DNA from: Marinilabiliaceae bacterium
Lineage (GTDB): Bacteria; Bacteroidota; Bacteroidia; Bacteroidales; Marinilabiliaceae
Reading direction: 5' to 3'
Assembly (NCBI GenBank): GCA_016342595.1
Contig: JAEINY010000020.1
Location: 1-43,031 of the forward strand
DNA length: 43,031 nt
The notes under the pieces are model-generated. The model was given only the letters and a program-made list of their open reading frames with translations, made no database searches and was not told where the DNA came from. Of the stretch, positions 1 through 7,431 are shown piece after piece. A program made the translations under genes and the position numbers. Within the stretch, counting starts at the first letter, position 1. Every line of letters starts with the position of its first letter.

Positions 1-164
1 TTTTTATGTGGAAAAATGAATAAAATATCGGCTGTTCAACTAGTTATTCTTCACAAATTCTAGTGTTTTCAGCATTTCGTATTGGCCTTGGCATAGAACT
101 TTTTTTGACCGCCACCTACTACTCCCGGCTGTCCTATTTCAATCGCATTTAACTTAATAGCCAT
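1..164 (-). pseudogene. HU-like (HU-HIG type) DNA-binding protein remnant
   Basis: Read from an ATG at 164, the - strand encodes 31 residues beginning MAIKLNAIEIGQPG, followed by a GGGQKKFYAKA stretch, and stops at 69-71. This N-terminus strongly resembles the start of the long Bacteroidetes HU-like histone proteins (typically about 120-170 residues, starting MAIKYN...QPG.aGGG.KKYYA). After the stop, other frames still give family-like pieces (EMLKTLEF, then TADIL near position 20), so the reading is disrupted by at least one frameshift before the window edge. The remnant is too short to bind DNA as an HU fold. It may continue beyond the left edge. The family call is from memory of the motif; that it is decayed is read directly from the sequence. 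Confidence 0.6.
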
Positions 165-550
165 ATCAAAATGTTTTTAAGTTTAGACAATAAGATGTTT
201 AAAAGTAATCCATTCTTCCTACTATGCAATTGCACTATCAAAATTAGTGCACTAATGAAAAAAAGTAAAGACCTTAGCCTAATTTAAATGAATTATAAAT
301 TTCTTATTTTAAAGACTTTTTATCGCTTTAAACTGGATTTTTGCTTATTGTTTCATTATCTTAATGAGAGGAATAGGAGTACTATCAGGTTATCAAACTA
401 CTTTTCCAGCGAATGGGTTTAATGTGTGTGGTTATGTCTTTACTTATCAAGAAAAAAACCAATTAGAGGCAGTAACAAATAAGGGATACAGCAAATTTTA
501 GAAAAGGAGGCTTAAAAGTCGTTAAGTGATTATGTTGAGGGCTTTCTATT

Positions 551-769
551 CAGCCCTCTCAGGGTTGTGCTTCTACTTTTTCATAATCCACGTGTTTTAC
601 CCGTGGTTATTATTATTACACCGCTTCGCGGTTATAATTATAGCTTGTTACATGGCTTTAATGAGATAACTTTTATTGATAAAAATGATCCGAAAAGGAT
701 CAAATAACAATAACCGTAGGTGAAAACCTACGGTGCAACAGAATGAAAGAAGGAACTCCAACGGAGTTC
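551..769. repeat. Cluster of short REP-like hairpins
   Basis: At least five small inverted repeats follow each other: CCACG/CGTGG at 588-606, ACCGCTTCGCGGT at 620-632, GATCCGAAAAGGATC at 687-701, CCGTAGG/CCTACGG at 714-733, and GAACTCCAACGGAGTTC at 753-769; a weaker one lies at 551-566. The last two types resemble REP palindromes that in Bacteroidetes often accompany REP-associated tyrosine transposases (RAYTs). No transposase gene is visible here, so these would be non-autonomous copies. The palindromes are seen directly; the RAYT link is an inference. Confidence 0.55.
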
Positions 770-781
770 AATTTATAATAA

Positions 782-896
782 TACCAATTGTATAACAAAA
801 TGATTGCTAAAGCAATTTGCTTATTACAATGGTAAATGCCGATACACAATCATAGATTGATATTTTTATCAATCGTTTTGATTGGTAATCGGTATA
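782..896 (-). repeat. Intergenic repeat element, copy A
   Basis: Read on the - strand it begins at 895 with ATACCGATTACCAATCAAAA and contains further in TGTATCGGCATTTACCA. The same two blocks in the same order occur on the + strand at 15401-15480. The middle parts differ. This fits a small dispersed element with conserved ends or conserved structural blocks; no coding content. Confidence 0.5.
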
Positions 897-1011
897 ACTA
901 CTCTTCTTCCGGAAGCGCCTCAAAAATAATATATCGTTATTACAATGACTCCCCAAGCAATAATTGACATGAGCTCTGAGAGTTCCGCGGAGCGGATAGC
1001 GTATTGTAGAA

Positions 1012-1150
1012 TTCTTTTTTATTTAATGACCACCCCGCCTTCGGCACCCCTCCTAAGTAAAATCAGGAGGGGAAATGCGTGACTGAGAGAAGTTTTTTCT
1101 CTTTTTTCAAGGATGAGTTGGGAGGTGGTTATTTGTTTAAAAGCAATTTC
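1012..1150 (-). mobile_element. MITE-like element, left copy (inverted relative to 5112-5278)
   Basis: Its reverse complement matches 5112-5260 closely: it begins GAAATTGCTTTTAAACAAAT, runs through AACCACCTCCCA, a Lys-codon-like A-rich hairpin, TCCCCTCCTGATTTT, and ends in GGTGCCGAAGGCGGGGTGG followed by an A-rich tail. The outer terminal inverted repeat on its 1012 side appears lost or diverged. Together with the right copy it brackets the two-fucosidase operon in inverted orientation. No transposase is encoded. Confidence 0.65.
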
Positions 1151-1244
1151 GCTGGCGGATAATCCAATTGTTTTACCAATTGGATAGTTTCTATTACCGT
1201 TATGACAGCCGATATATTTGATTTTATCTATTCTTGTAAAACCA

Positions 1245-1312
1245 GAAACCCAAAACCCGAAACCTAAAACCTGCAACTTGCAACCTGAAACCCAAAACCC
1301 GAAACCTAAAAC
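1245..1312 (+). repeat. Two identical 26-bp direct repeats upstream of the first GH29 gene
   Basis: The 26-bp blocks at 1245-1270 and 1287-1312 are identical, with a period of 42 bp and related A/C-rich filler between. The second block ends 23 bp before the ATG at 1336, so the array lies in the expected 5' leader or promoter of the fucosidase operon. The complementary strand is G/T-rich. It may be a spacer expanded by slippage; no function is shown. Confidence 0.6.
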
Positions 1313-1335
1313 ATGATACTAAATATTTTAAATAC

Positions 1336-3423
1336 ATGAAAAAACTACTACCATGCATCGCATGTGTTTTAAGCCTTGCTTTCGCACAATGTACAATGGT
1401 TGATCCGCCCCGGCCGGTGTTACCGGTTCCGACGGCTGACCAGTTGAAATGGAATGAGATGGAGCGTAACGCCTTTATTCATTTCGGGCTGAATACGTTC
1501 ACCGATCAGGAATGGGGCTATGGCAGTGTGCCGGCTGCCACATTTAACCCCACTGAATTAGATGTTAATCAGTGGTGTCAGGTCATTAAAGAAGCCGGCT
1601 TAAAGGGCATTATATTGACCGCCAAACACCATGATGGCTTTTGCCTCTGGCCCTCTGAATACACCGAATACTCGGTGAAGAATTCACCCTGGCGCAATGG
1701 GAAAGGCGACCTGGTAAAGGAGCTGTCTGATGCGTGCCGGCAGCACGGCCTTAAGTTTGGTGTTTACCTCTCACCATGGGACAGGAACAGTGCCGTTTAT
1801 AGTACGCCCGAATACATCACTTACTTCCGGAATCAGCTCACCGAGCTATTAACTAATTACGGTGACATCTTTGAGGTGTGGTTTGATGGGGCCAACGGAG
1901 GTACCGGCTATTACGGCGGGGCTGATGAGAAACGATCGGTGGACCGTAAGACCTACTACGACTGGCCAACTACCATTGCCCTGGTGCGTAAGTTACAGCC
2001 CAATGCCCTTATATTTAGCGATGCCGGTCCGGATGTACGCTGGTGCGGCAACGAAAGCGGGGTGGGCGGTAAAACCAACTGGTCGACCCTCAGGCGTGAT
2101 GAAGCCTGGCCGGGATGGCCCCGGTATAAAGAGCTGAACCCGGGGCATGAAGATGGTAATTATTGGGTGCCTGCTGAAATTAATACCTCGGTGAGGCCGG
2201 GATGGTTCTATCACAAATCAGAAGATCACCGGGTTAAAAGCGTATCACGCCTGATGGATTATTTCTATGAGTCAGTGGGCCGAAACGGAACAGGATTGCT
2301 TAACTTTCCCATTGATGACCGGGGGCTGATTCATGAGAACGATGCAGCCAATGTCATCGAATGGCAAAAGACTATAAGCAGCGATTTGGCCCATAACCTG
2401 CTTCTTGAGGTAGATGCCATTGAAGCCTCCAATGTGAGGGGTAAGGCGCGTCGCTTCAATGCACAAAAGGTGAATGATCAGAATGCTGAAACCTATTGGG
2501 CAAGCGATGATGGTGTTACATCGGCCGATTTGGTTTTTGAATTTGATGAAGCCATTACTTTTAACCGTTTCCTGGTGCAGGAGTACATTACCCTTGGGCA
2601 ACGAGTGAAAACCTTTACCGTTGATATTCTTACACAGGATAATAAATGGAAAGAAGTGGCTTCCGAAACGACCATCGGCTATAAACGCATCTTGCGCTTA
2701 CCGGATTTAACAACGCGTAAAATCCGTTTTAGGGTGACTGGTGCCAAGGCTTGTCCGACCATTTCCAATGTGGAACTATTCAATGCGCCACAGCTCATTA
2801 CCAGTCCCCGGGTGAGTCGAAATAAAGAAGGGGTGGTGACCATCACCAATGATAATACCCATCTCGACCTGTTCTATACCCTTGATGGAAGTGAACCTGA
2901 CGAGGCCTCTCTCAGGTATGAAAAACCTTTTGTACTCAATGGGAAAGCCAATGTAAAGGTGGTGGCTGTCGATGCGGTGACCAAGCGAAAAAGTGATGTG
3001 GTGACAGCGGCGTTTGATATCAGCAAAAGCAATTGGAAGGTGCTCCATACCGATGATAAGCGCTGTGGAAATATCCTGGATGGCAATGAGCGCACCAGCT
3101 GGCACCAGCAGCATGATAAGATGCCCGGAGACCTGGTGATTGATCTGGGTGAGAGTGTTTTGGTGGAAGGATTCAGGTATCTGCCTGATCAGGGGCACCG
3201 TCCCAAAGGGATTATTTTTAACTTTGCCTTTTACACCTCTCCGGATGGTAAGCTTTGGTCTGAACAATCATCGGGTGAGTTTTCGAACATTAAAAACAGT
3301 CCGGTTTGGCAAAAGAAGGTATTTGCCCCCGTTCAGGCACGATACATTCGGTTGAGGGCTTTAAACACCGTGGCTGATGAAAAGCTTGTACGCTATTCAG
3401 AATTTGATGTGATCACTAAATAA
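1336..3423 (+). CDS. GH29 alpha-L-fucosidase with CBM32-like modules
   Basis: Predicted exported fucosidase that removes terminal alpha-L-fucose from glycans. The protein is 695 residues. A signal peptide is followed by Cys19 (a possible lipoprotein anchor, although Gln at -1 is not ideal). The GH29 barrel spans about residues 35-345, with the early FIHFGLNTF motif, TAKHHDGFCLWPS and the nucleophile motif VWFDGANG (Asp184). A discoidin/F5-8 type C-like domain (about 355-480), a chitobiase C-terminal-type domain with the FYTLDGSEP motif (about 485-555) and a second F5-8-like domain (about 560-690) follow. This modular form and the sequence are more like the GH29-B (alpha-1,3/1,4, branched substrate) group than the compact GH29-A group; the subgroup call is an inference. 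It is the first gene of a two-gene operon, 7 bp from the next GH29. Start: first ATG giving a full signal peptide. Confidence 0.93.
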   Translation: MKKLLPCIACVLSLAFAQCTMVDPPRPVLPVPTADQLKWNEMERNAFIHFGLNTFTDQEWGYGSVPAATFNPTELDVNQWCQVIKEAGLKGIILTAKHHDGFCLWPSEYTEYSVKNSPWRNGKGDLVKELSDACRQHGLKFGVYLSPWDRNSAVYSTPEYITYFRNQLTELLTNYGDIFEVWFDGANGGTGYYGGADEKRSVDRKTYYDWPTTIALVRKLQPNALIFSDAGPDVRWCGNESGVGGKTNWSTLRRDEAWPGWPRYKELNPGHEDGNYWVPAEINTSVRPGWFYHKSEDHRVKSVSRLMDYFYESVGRNGTGLLNFPIDDRGLIHENDAANVIEWQKTISSDLAHNLLLEVDAIEASNVRGKARRFNAQKVNDQNAETYWASDDGVTSADLVFEFDEAITFNRFLVQEYITLGQRVKTFTVDILTQDNKWKEVASETTIGYKRILRLPDLTTRKIRFRVTGAKACPTISNVELFNAPQLITSPRVSRNKEGVVTITNDNTHLDLFYTLDGSEPDEASLRYEKPFVLNGKANVKVVAVDAVTKRKSDVVTAAFDISKSNWKVLHTDDKRCGNILDGNERTSWHQQHDKMPGDLVIDLGESVLVEGFRYLPDQGHRPKGIIFNFAFYTSPDGKLWSEQSSGEFSNIKNSPVWQKKVFAPVQARYIRLRALNTVADEKLVRYSEFDVITK

Positions 3424-3430
3424 TACATAC

Positions 3431-4984
3431 ATGCGTAATCAAAGAAGTACTTTAAAATTATCTGAGCGCCTGTGGGGCCTCATATTGTTAGTTGTATTAT
3501 CCTGTACGGCTGTTTTGGAAACCAAAGCTCAGGATAACACCCAAAAGGAGTGGGATGTGAAAGTGGATAACTACAACACCACAGAGATCTGGAAAGAACT
3601 GGATGCACGGCCCATACCGGCCTGGTATGCCGATGCCAAATTCGGTATTTTCATCCATTGGGGACCCTATGCTGTTCCTTCGTGGTCGCCGGCTGGCACC
3701 TATACCGAGTGGTACCAAAAGTGGTTGCAGGGAAAAAGTATTTTTGGGAATAATAACCCGGATGGGATGGCGATACCTAATTTTCAGGATGAGGTGTATG
3801 GAAAGGAATCCAGCTATTACGATTTTGGGAAGATGTTTAAGGCTGAATTGTATGACCCCACTGAATGGGCTGATTTGTTTAAACGATCAGGTGCCAAATA
3901 CGTGGTGTTAACCTCCAAGCATCACGATGGCTTTACCTTATGGCCCAATAAGCAAGCGCAGAATGCCCGTCATTTTAAATGGAATGCCGGAGACATTGGT
4001 CCGAAACGAGATTTGGTCGGGCCATATATGGATGCCATGCGTGAGGCAGGCCTGAAAGCCGGATTGTATTATAGTCTTTACGAATGGTATCATCCATGGT
4101 ATAATGCAGCTCCTGAGAAATTTGTGCAGGAACATTACCACCCTCAATTTAAAGATTTGGTCAATCGCTATGCGCCTGATCTGTTATTTGCTGATGGTGA
4201 ATGGGAGCGGGATGATGCATATTGGAAAAGTGGTGAATTGATAAGCTGGCTGTATAATGAGTCTCCTTGTAAAGATAAAGTATTGATTAACGACCGATGG
4301 TTTAAAGGGTGCCGACACCACCATGGAGGTTATTTCACCACTGAATATGAGTCGGAAGGAATGGAAGGTGATCATCCCTGGGAAGAAAATCGGGGTATGG
4401 GATTCTCCTATGGCTATAATCGCGATGAGAATATTGAAGACTATACCTCTCCCAAAGCTTTGGTGCTGATGTTATGCGACCTGGTTAGTATGGGAGGTAA
4501 CCTGCTCCTTAATGTAGGTCCCTCAAGTGATGGAAAAATACCGGTTATCATGCAGGAACGGCTGTTGCAGATAGGTGCCTGGCTGGATGTGAATGGGGAA
4601 GCCATTTATGGTACCCGGAAATGGAAGAAACATTGCCAGTGGTCCAAGGGCGATCGTGATCATAAGCCTAAAGAAGGCCAGGCCTATGTGGGCGGTGATT
4701 ATATTCTGAAACAAACGGTTGATCAGCAGCCCGGAATGGCTGTCAAAGAACTGTTTTTCACAAGTAAAAACGAGGCTGTCTATGCGATTTTACCTAAATG
4801 GCCTGGTCAATCGCTGGTCATCAAGGATATCACACCTCGTAAAGGAGCCAAAATTAATTTGCTGGGCGTTAAAGGAAATTTGAAATGGAAACCAAAAGGA
4901 TCAGGCATAGAGGTTGCATTACCGGCTTTTGATCCCAATTGGAATCTATCTGATTATGCTTATGTGTTGAAAATAAGCAATTGA
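3431..4984 (+). CDS. GH29 alpha-L-fucosidase
   Basis: Second fucosidase of the operon, 517 residues. A signal peptide (about 1-34, ending TKAQ) directs export. The catalytic barrel carries the family motifs FGIFIHWGPYAVPSW (about 75), TSKHHDGFTLWP (about 160), the nucleophile motif LLFADGEWE with Asp255, and GGNLLLNVGPSSDG. A short C-terminal beta-sandwich closes the protein; there is no extra carbohydrate-binding module, unlike the upstream gene. The length and motif set match GH29-A enzymes, which usually have broad specificity and accept aryl-fucosides; that activity is inferred from family knowledge. It is translated 7 bp after the upstream stop and is probably co-transcribed with it. The two fucosidases are different enough to suggest division of labour between linkages rather than recent duplication. 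Confidence 0.94.
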   Translation: MRNQRSTLKLSERLWGLILLVVLSCTAVLETKAQDNTQKEWDVKVDNYNTTEIWKELDARPIPAWYADAKFGIFIHWGPYAVPSWSPAGTYTEWYQKWLQGKSIFGNNNPDGMAIPNFQDEVYGKESSYYDFGKMFKAELYDPTEWADLFKRSGAKYVVLTSKHHDGFTLWPNKQAQNARHFKWNAGDIGPKRDLVGPYMDAMREAGLKAGLYYSLYEWYHPWYNAAPEKFVQEHYHPQFKDLVNRYAPDLLFADGEWERDDAYWKSGELISWLYNESPCKDKVLINDRWFKGCRHHHGGYFTTEYESEGMEGDHPWEENRGMGFSYGYNRDENIEDYTSPKALVLMLCDLVSMGGNLLLNVGPSSDGKIPVIMQERLLQIGAWLDVNGEAIYGTRKWKKHCQWSKGDRDHKPKEGQAYVGGDYILKQTVDQQPGMAVKELFFTSKNEAVYAILPKWPGQSLVIKDITPRKGAKINLLGVKGNLKWKPKGSGIEVALPAFDPNWNLSDYAYVLKISN

Positions 4985-5725
4985 TGAATATTGAGGCCAA
5001 CAGAGTAATGTTCGGATGGGTGATTTTAAATACACCACTTACTTTTAGCCCCCAAAATAGCTGTTGTAATTAATAAGCTCTAACAACAAAATAGCAGATA
5101 ATAGCAACAGAGAAATTGCTTTTAAACAAATAACCACCTCCCCACTCATCATTCGCGGTACTCCTCCTTGAAAAAAAGGAGGAGAATCTTCTCTCGGTCA
5201 CGCTTTTCCCCTCCTGATTTTTTTAGGAGGGGTGCCGAAGGCGGGGTGGTTATTAAATAAAAAGTTAAAAGCAATTTCCCTGATAATAGCAAGGTTCTCC
5301 TTGCTGTTATCTGTATTTTTATATGTATTGCTGCTAGCTTTTGTCTGGATTGTGTTTTTCAAAGGTAAGTTATTGGCAGATAACATTAATTGTGGTTGGT
5401 GTTAATTTTGTTTTGGTGTTTTAGTCATAATAATTTATTATATTGATCCTGGAATTATGAAATAGTTTTGTGATTAAAGCAGTTTGGGGTTTCGACCTCA
5501 GCAACGTAGCTTGGGACCCACTTGCTGAAGTTGCTGAAGGGACAGAAAGCTGTTTGAAGCGTAGCGAGTTCTTTCTGTCTCATCAACAAAGATATAGTGG
5601 GTAAGCGAGTGCTGCAGTCGCGGTCTTCTTTGTTTCCTTTCTTCGACTGAAGGAAGAAAGGAAAAGCCCCTGCGGCTTGAGCAGAAAAAAAGTGCCTGGT
5701 GACTTAAATGAATAAATAGTAAGCA
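4985..5725. other. Intergenic region with MITE and strong hairpins
   Basis: 741 bp without a believable gene. It contains the right MITE-like copy (5112-5278) and, further on, two strong inverted repeats: GACAGAAAG/CTTTCTGTC (5541-5549 with 5571-5579) and CCTTTCTTC/GAAGAAAGG (5636-5644 with 5653-5661). The block 5630-5700, ending with GCGGCTTGAGCAG, recalls the structured segment at 22545-22635, which ends with GGAGCTTGAGCA. It lies just upstream of the broken sigma gene. Confidence 0.55.
5112..5278 (+). mobile_element. MITE-like element with 14-bp terminal inverted repeats, right copy
   Basis: A 167-bp non-coding element bounded by perfect 14-bp inverted repeats, GAAATTGCTTTTAA (5112-5125) and TTAAAAGCAATTTC (5265-5278). 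It has an internal AACCACC.../...GGTGGTTATT pair and a GGAGGGGTGCCGAAGGCGGGG segment. The 11-bp sequence GATAATAGCAA occurs on both sides (5097-5107 and 5282-5292), which could be a target-site duplication or an older repeat. An inverted, partly eroded copy is at 1012-1150. It encodes no transposase. Confidence 0.65.
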
Positions 5726-6237
5726 TTGAATTTTGAAGAATACATATTCGGACAAAATGAAAGTGAGGACATAATTGTCTTCGAAAAAATGTATAGTGCA
5801 AACTATCGAATCGTTTATAATTATGCCGCTCATTTCATCACGGATCATTCCATACGAATGGATATTGTTCAGGATGTGTATAGTTATGTATGGGAAAACA
5901 GAGCAACGCTTCAAATACATAAATCTTTCAAATCCTACCTGTTAACAGCCTGTCATAACACCTGCATCAATTACATTAATAAGCGAAAGGTCAGGCAAAG
6001 ACATGCCAGTCATGTATTGGGCCAGTCCTATAAGCATGTGGATGGTTATGAGGCCATTTTTGAACAAGAGCTTCGAACAAAAATTGAAGCGACTTAGGAA
6101 GGATTACCTGAACAATGTCGTCAAATATTCATCTTAAGTCGAATGAAAGGCATGAAACATAAAGAAATTGCCGATTTATTAAACATTGCTCCTAAACGGT
6201 AGAAGCCCAGATGTGCCGGGCCTTAAAGGTGTTTTAA
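5726..6237 (+). pseudogene. Broken ECF sigma factor (FecI/RpoE-like)
   Basis: Remains of a PUL-type ECF sigma factor. The first 123 codons give sigma region 2 (DIVQDVYSYVWENR, SYLLTACHNTCINYINKRK) and the linker. A TAG stop at 6095-6097 interrupts the frame where the paralog at 17457-18032 reads on. After the stop the same frame continues with EGLPEQCRQIFILSRMKGMKHKEIADLLNIAPK (region 4, helix-turn-helix start), then meets a second stop at 6200-6202. Adding one base near 6194-6196 restores TVEAQMCRALKVF, so a one-base loss in an A run is likely. The only in-frame start is TTG, with a stop just upstream, where the paralog has ATG. Start, nonsense and frameshift changes together argue for true decay, although assembly error cannot be excluded. 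The cognate FecR gene follows directly. Confidence 0.85.
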
Positions 6238-6327
6238 AAGCGAGGTATATACATTATTTTGATTTTTTTTTTAATTTCTTGTAAGTGATTTTTACGTGAC
6301 AATTGCCTGTAATATAGAAACGCAACT

Positions 6328-7392
6328 ATGACATCACAAGAAAATATAAATCGACTCATTCTATTGCTTCTTGAAGGAGAGCAACTCAATAAGGCTGAGC
6401 AGGCCGATTTAATGAATTGGCTCAAGGAGCACCCTGAAGATCAAAAATCCCTGGCAGAATTATCCAATGTCTGGATTAATCTGGATTCAAACAGAGAATT
6501 GACCGATGAGTTAATCGATGAGCAATGGCAGAAATTACATAAGGCAGTTATCTCGAATTCAGTAGAGACAGCTAAAGTCGTAAAAATCTCCATTTGGAAT
6601 ACGATCAGCAGATATGCCGCCATCTTTATTTTAGGCTTACTCGTGTCGGGCGGTTCATTTTTTGTGTATCAAAATTATACGAACAGTCTTCTTTCTTCAC
6701 AGATTATTGAAGTTCCATATGGATCCAAATCACACATTCATCTGGCCGATGGGAGTGAAGTCATTCTTAATGCCGGAAGTAAGCTCGTTTATAATTCTCA
6801 ATTTGGTAAGAAGACCAGAGAAGTGAGCGTGGAAGGTGAAGCTTATTTTAAAGTGGCTAAAAATCCCAATAAGCCTTTTATTGTCAAAACAACCGATCTG
6901 ATGGTAAAAGCCTACGGTACTGAATTTAATGTTCGGTCTTATGGTGAGGATAATACCATTGAGGCCACATTGATCGAAGGAAGTATCAGTGTTACAAAAA
7001 ATAGTTCTGACCTAAAGAGGGTTCAAAAAGAATTCTTTCTGCAACCGCACGAACAGGTGATATATCACAAAGCGGTGTCAAAACCGGGAGATGCAGATAC
7101 GAGTGGTAAAAAGGACAAACTATTTATTTCAAAAAATATCGACCCCAATCTGTATACTGCCTGGGTGAATGATAAAATTCATGTGAAGAGTGAATCCATG
7201 AAAAATCTGGCTATCATGTTGGAACGTAAATACAATGTGAAGATCCACCTGGATGATAAGGAACTGCAAGACTTGAAGTTTTCCGGTGTTTTGGAAAATG
7301 AAACCATTGAACAGGTGATGGTAGCCATGCGCTTAGCCTCCTCCGTCAACTTCAGAATTCAAAATCGAGAAATATGGTTATTTAGAGATTAG
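6328..7392 (+). CDS. FecR-family anti-sigma factor
   Basis: Inner-membrane anti-sigma regulator that holds an ECF sigma factor in the cytoplasm and receives a signal from a SusC-type transducer through its periplasmic part. The 354-residue protein has an N-terminal cytoplasmic sigma-binding region (about 1-85), one membrane helix (about 93-115, AAIFILGLLVSGGSFFV), a periplasmic FecR domain (about 126-225, with LADGSEVILNAGSKLVY and VEGEAYFKVAKNP) and a C-terminal DUF4974-type domain (about 285-350, with FSGVLENETIEQVM). It sits between the ruined sigma gene and the STN-containing SusC, the normal FecI-FecR-SusC order. Because its neighbour is broken, it either has no partner or works with another sigma factor; the orphan sigma at 17457-18032 is the obvious candidate. 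Confidence 0.93.
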   Translation: MTSQENINRLILLLLEGEQLNKAEQADLMNWLKEHPEDQKSLAELSNVWINLDSNRELTDELIDEQWQKLHKAVISNSVETAKVVKISIWNTISRYAAIFILGLLVSGGSFFVYQNYTNSLLSSQIIEVPYGSKSHIHLADGSEVILNAGSKLVYNSQFGKKTREVSVEGEAYFKVAKNPNKPFIVKTTDLMVKAYGTEFNVRSYGEDNTIEATLIEGSISVTKNSSDLKRVQKEFFLQPHEQVIYHKAVSKPGDADTSGKKDKLFISKNIDPNLYTAWVNDKIHVKSESMKNLAIMLERKYNVKIHLDDKELQDLKFSGVLENETIEQVMVAMRLASSVNFRIQNREIWLFRD

Positions 7393-7431
7393 TCATCCCT
7401 TTAATCAGCAATATTAATTAACCAGTCTAAT

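Larger units (their letters stand above)
165..1335. other. Long repeat-rich intergenic region
   Basis: About 1.2 kb with no convincing gene. It holds a perfect 14-bp palindrome at 243-256, a run of small hairpins (551-769), a repeated element shared with 15402-15506, one copy of a MITE-like element (1012-1150) and a pair of direct repeats just upstream of the first fucosidase. A 45-codon ORF at 364-501 has no recognisable product. The region looks like a graveyard of small repeats between the decayed HU-like gene and the glycan gene block. Confidence 0.6.

Noticed and set aside
364-501. A 45-codon + strand ORF starting MRGIGVLSGY
   Set aside because: No ribosome site, no recognised family and no conserved context; kept only as a note.
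1019-1276. An 85-codon open frame on the - strand
   Set aside because: It runs through the MITE-like element and the 26-bp direct repeats and has no protein-like features or family resemblance.
5403-5410. TAATTTTG as a promoter box for the broken sigma gene
   Set aside because: No TTTG-like element lies 19-21 bp upstream and the gene start is more than 300 bp away.
5498-5920. A 140-codon - strand open frame
   Set aside because: It crosses the structured intergenic repeats and runs antisense into the sigma remnant, whose frame shows clear homology.
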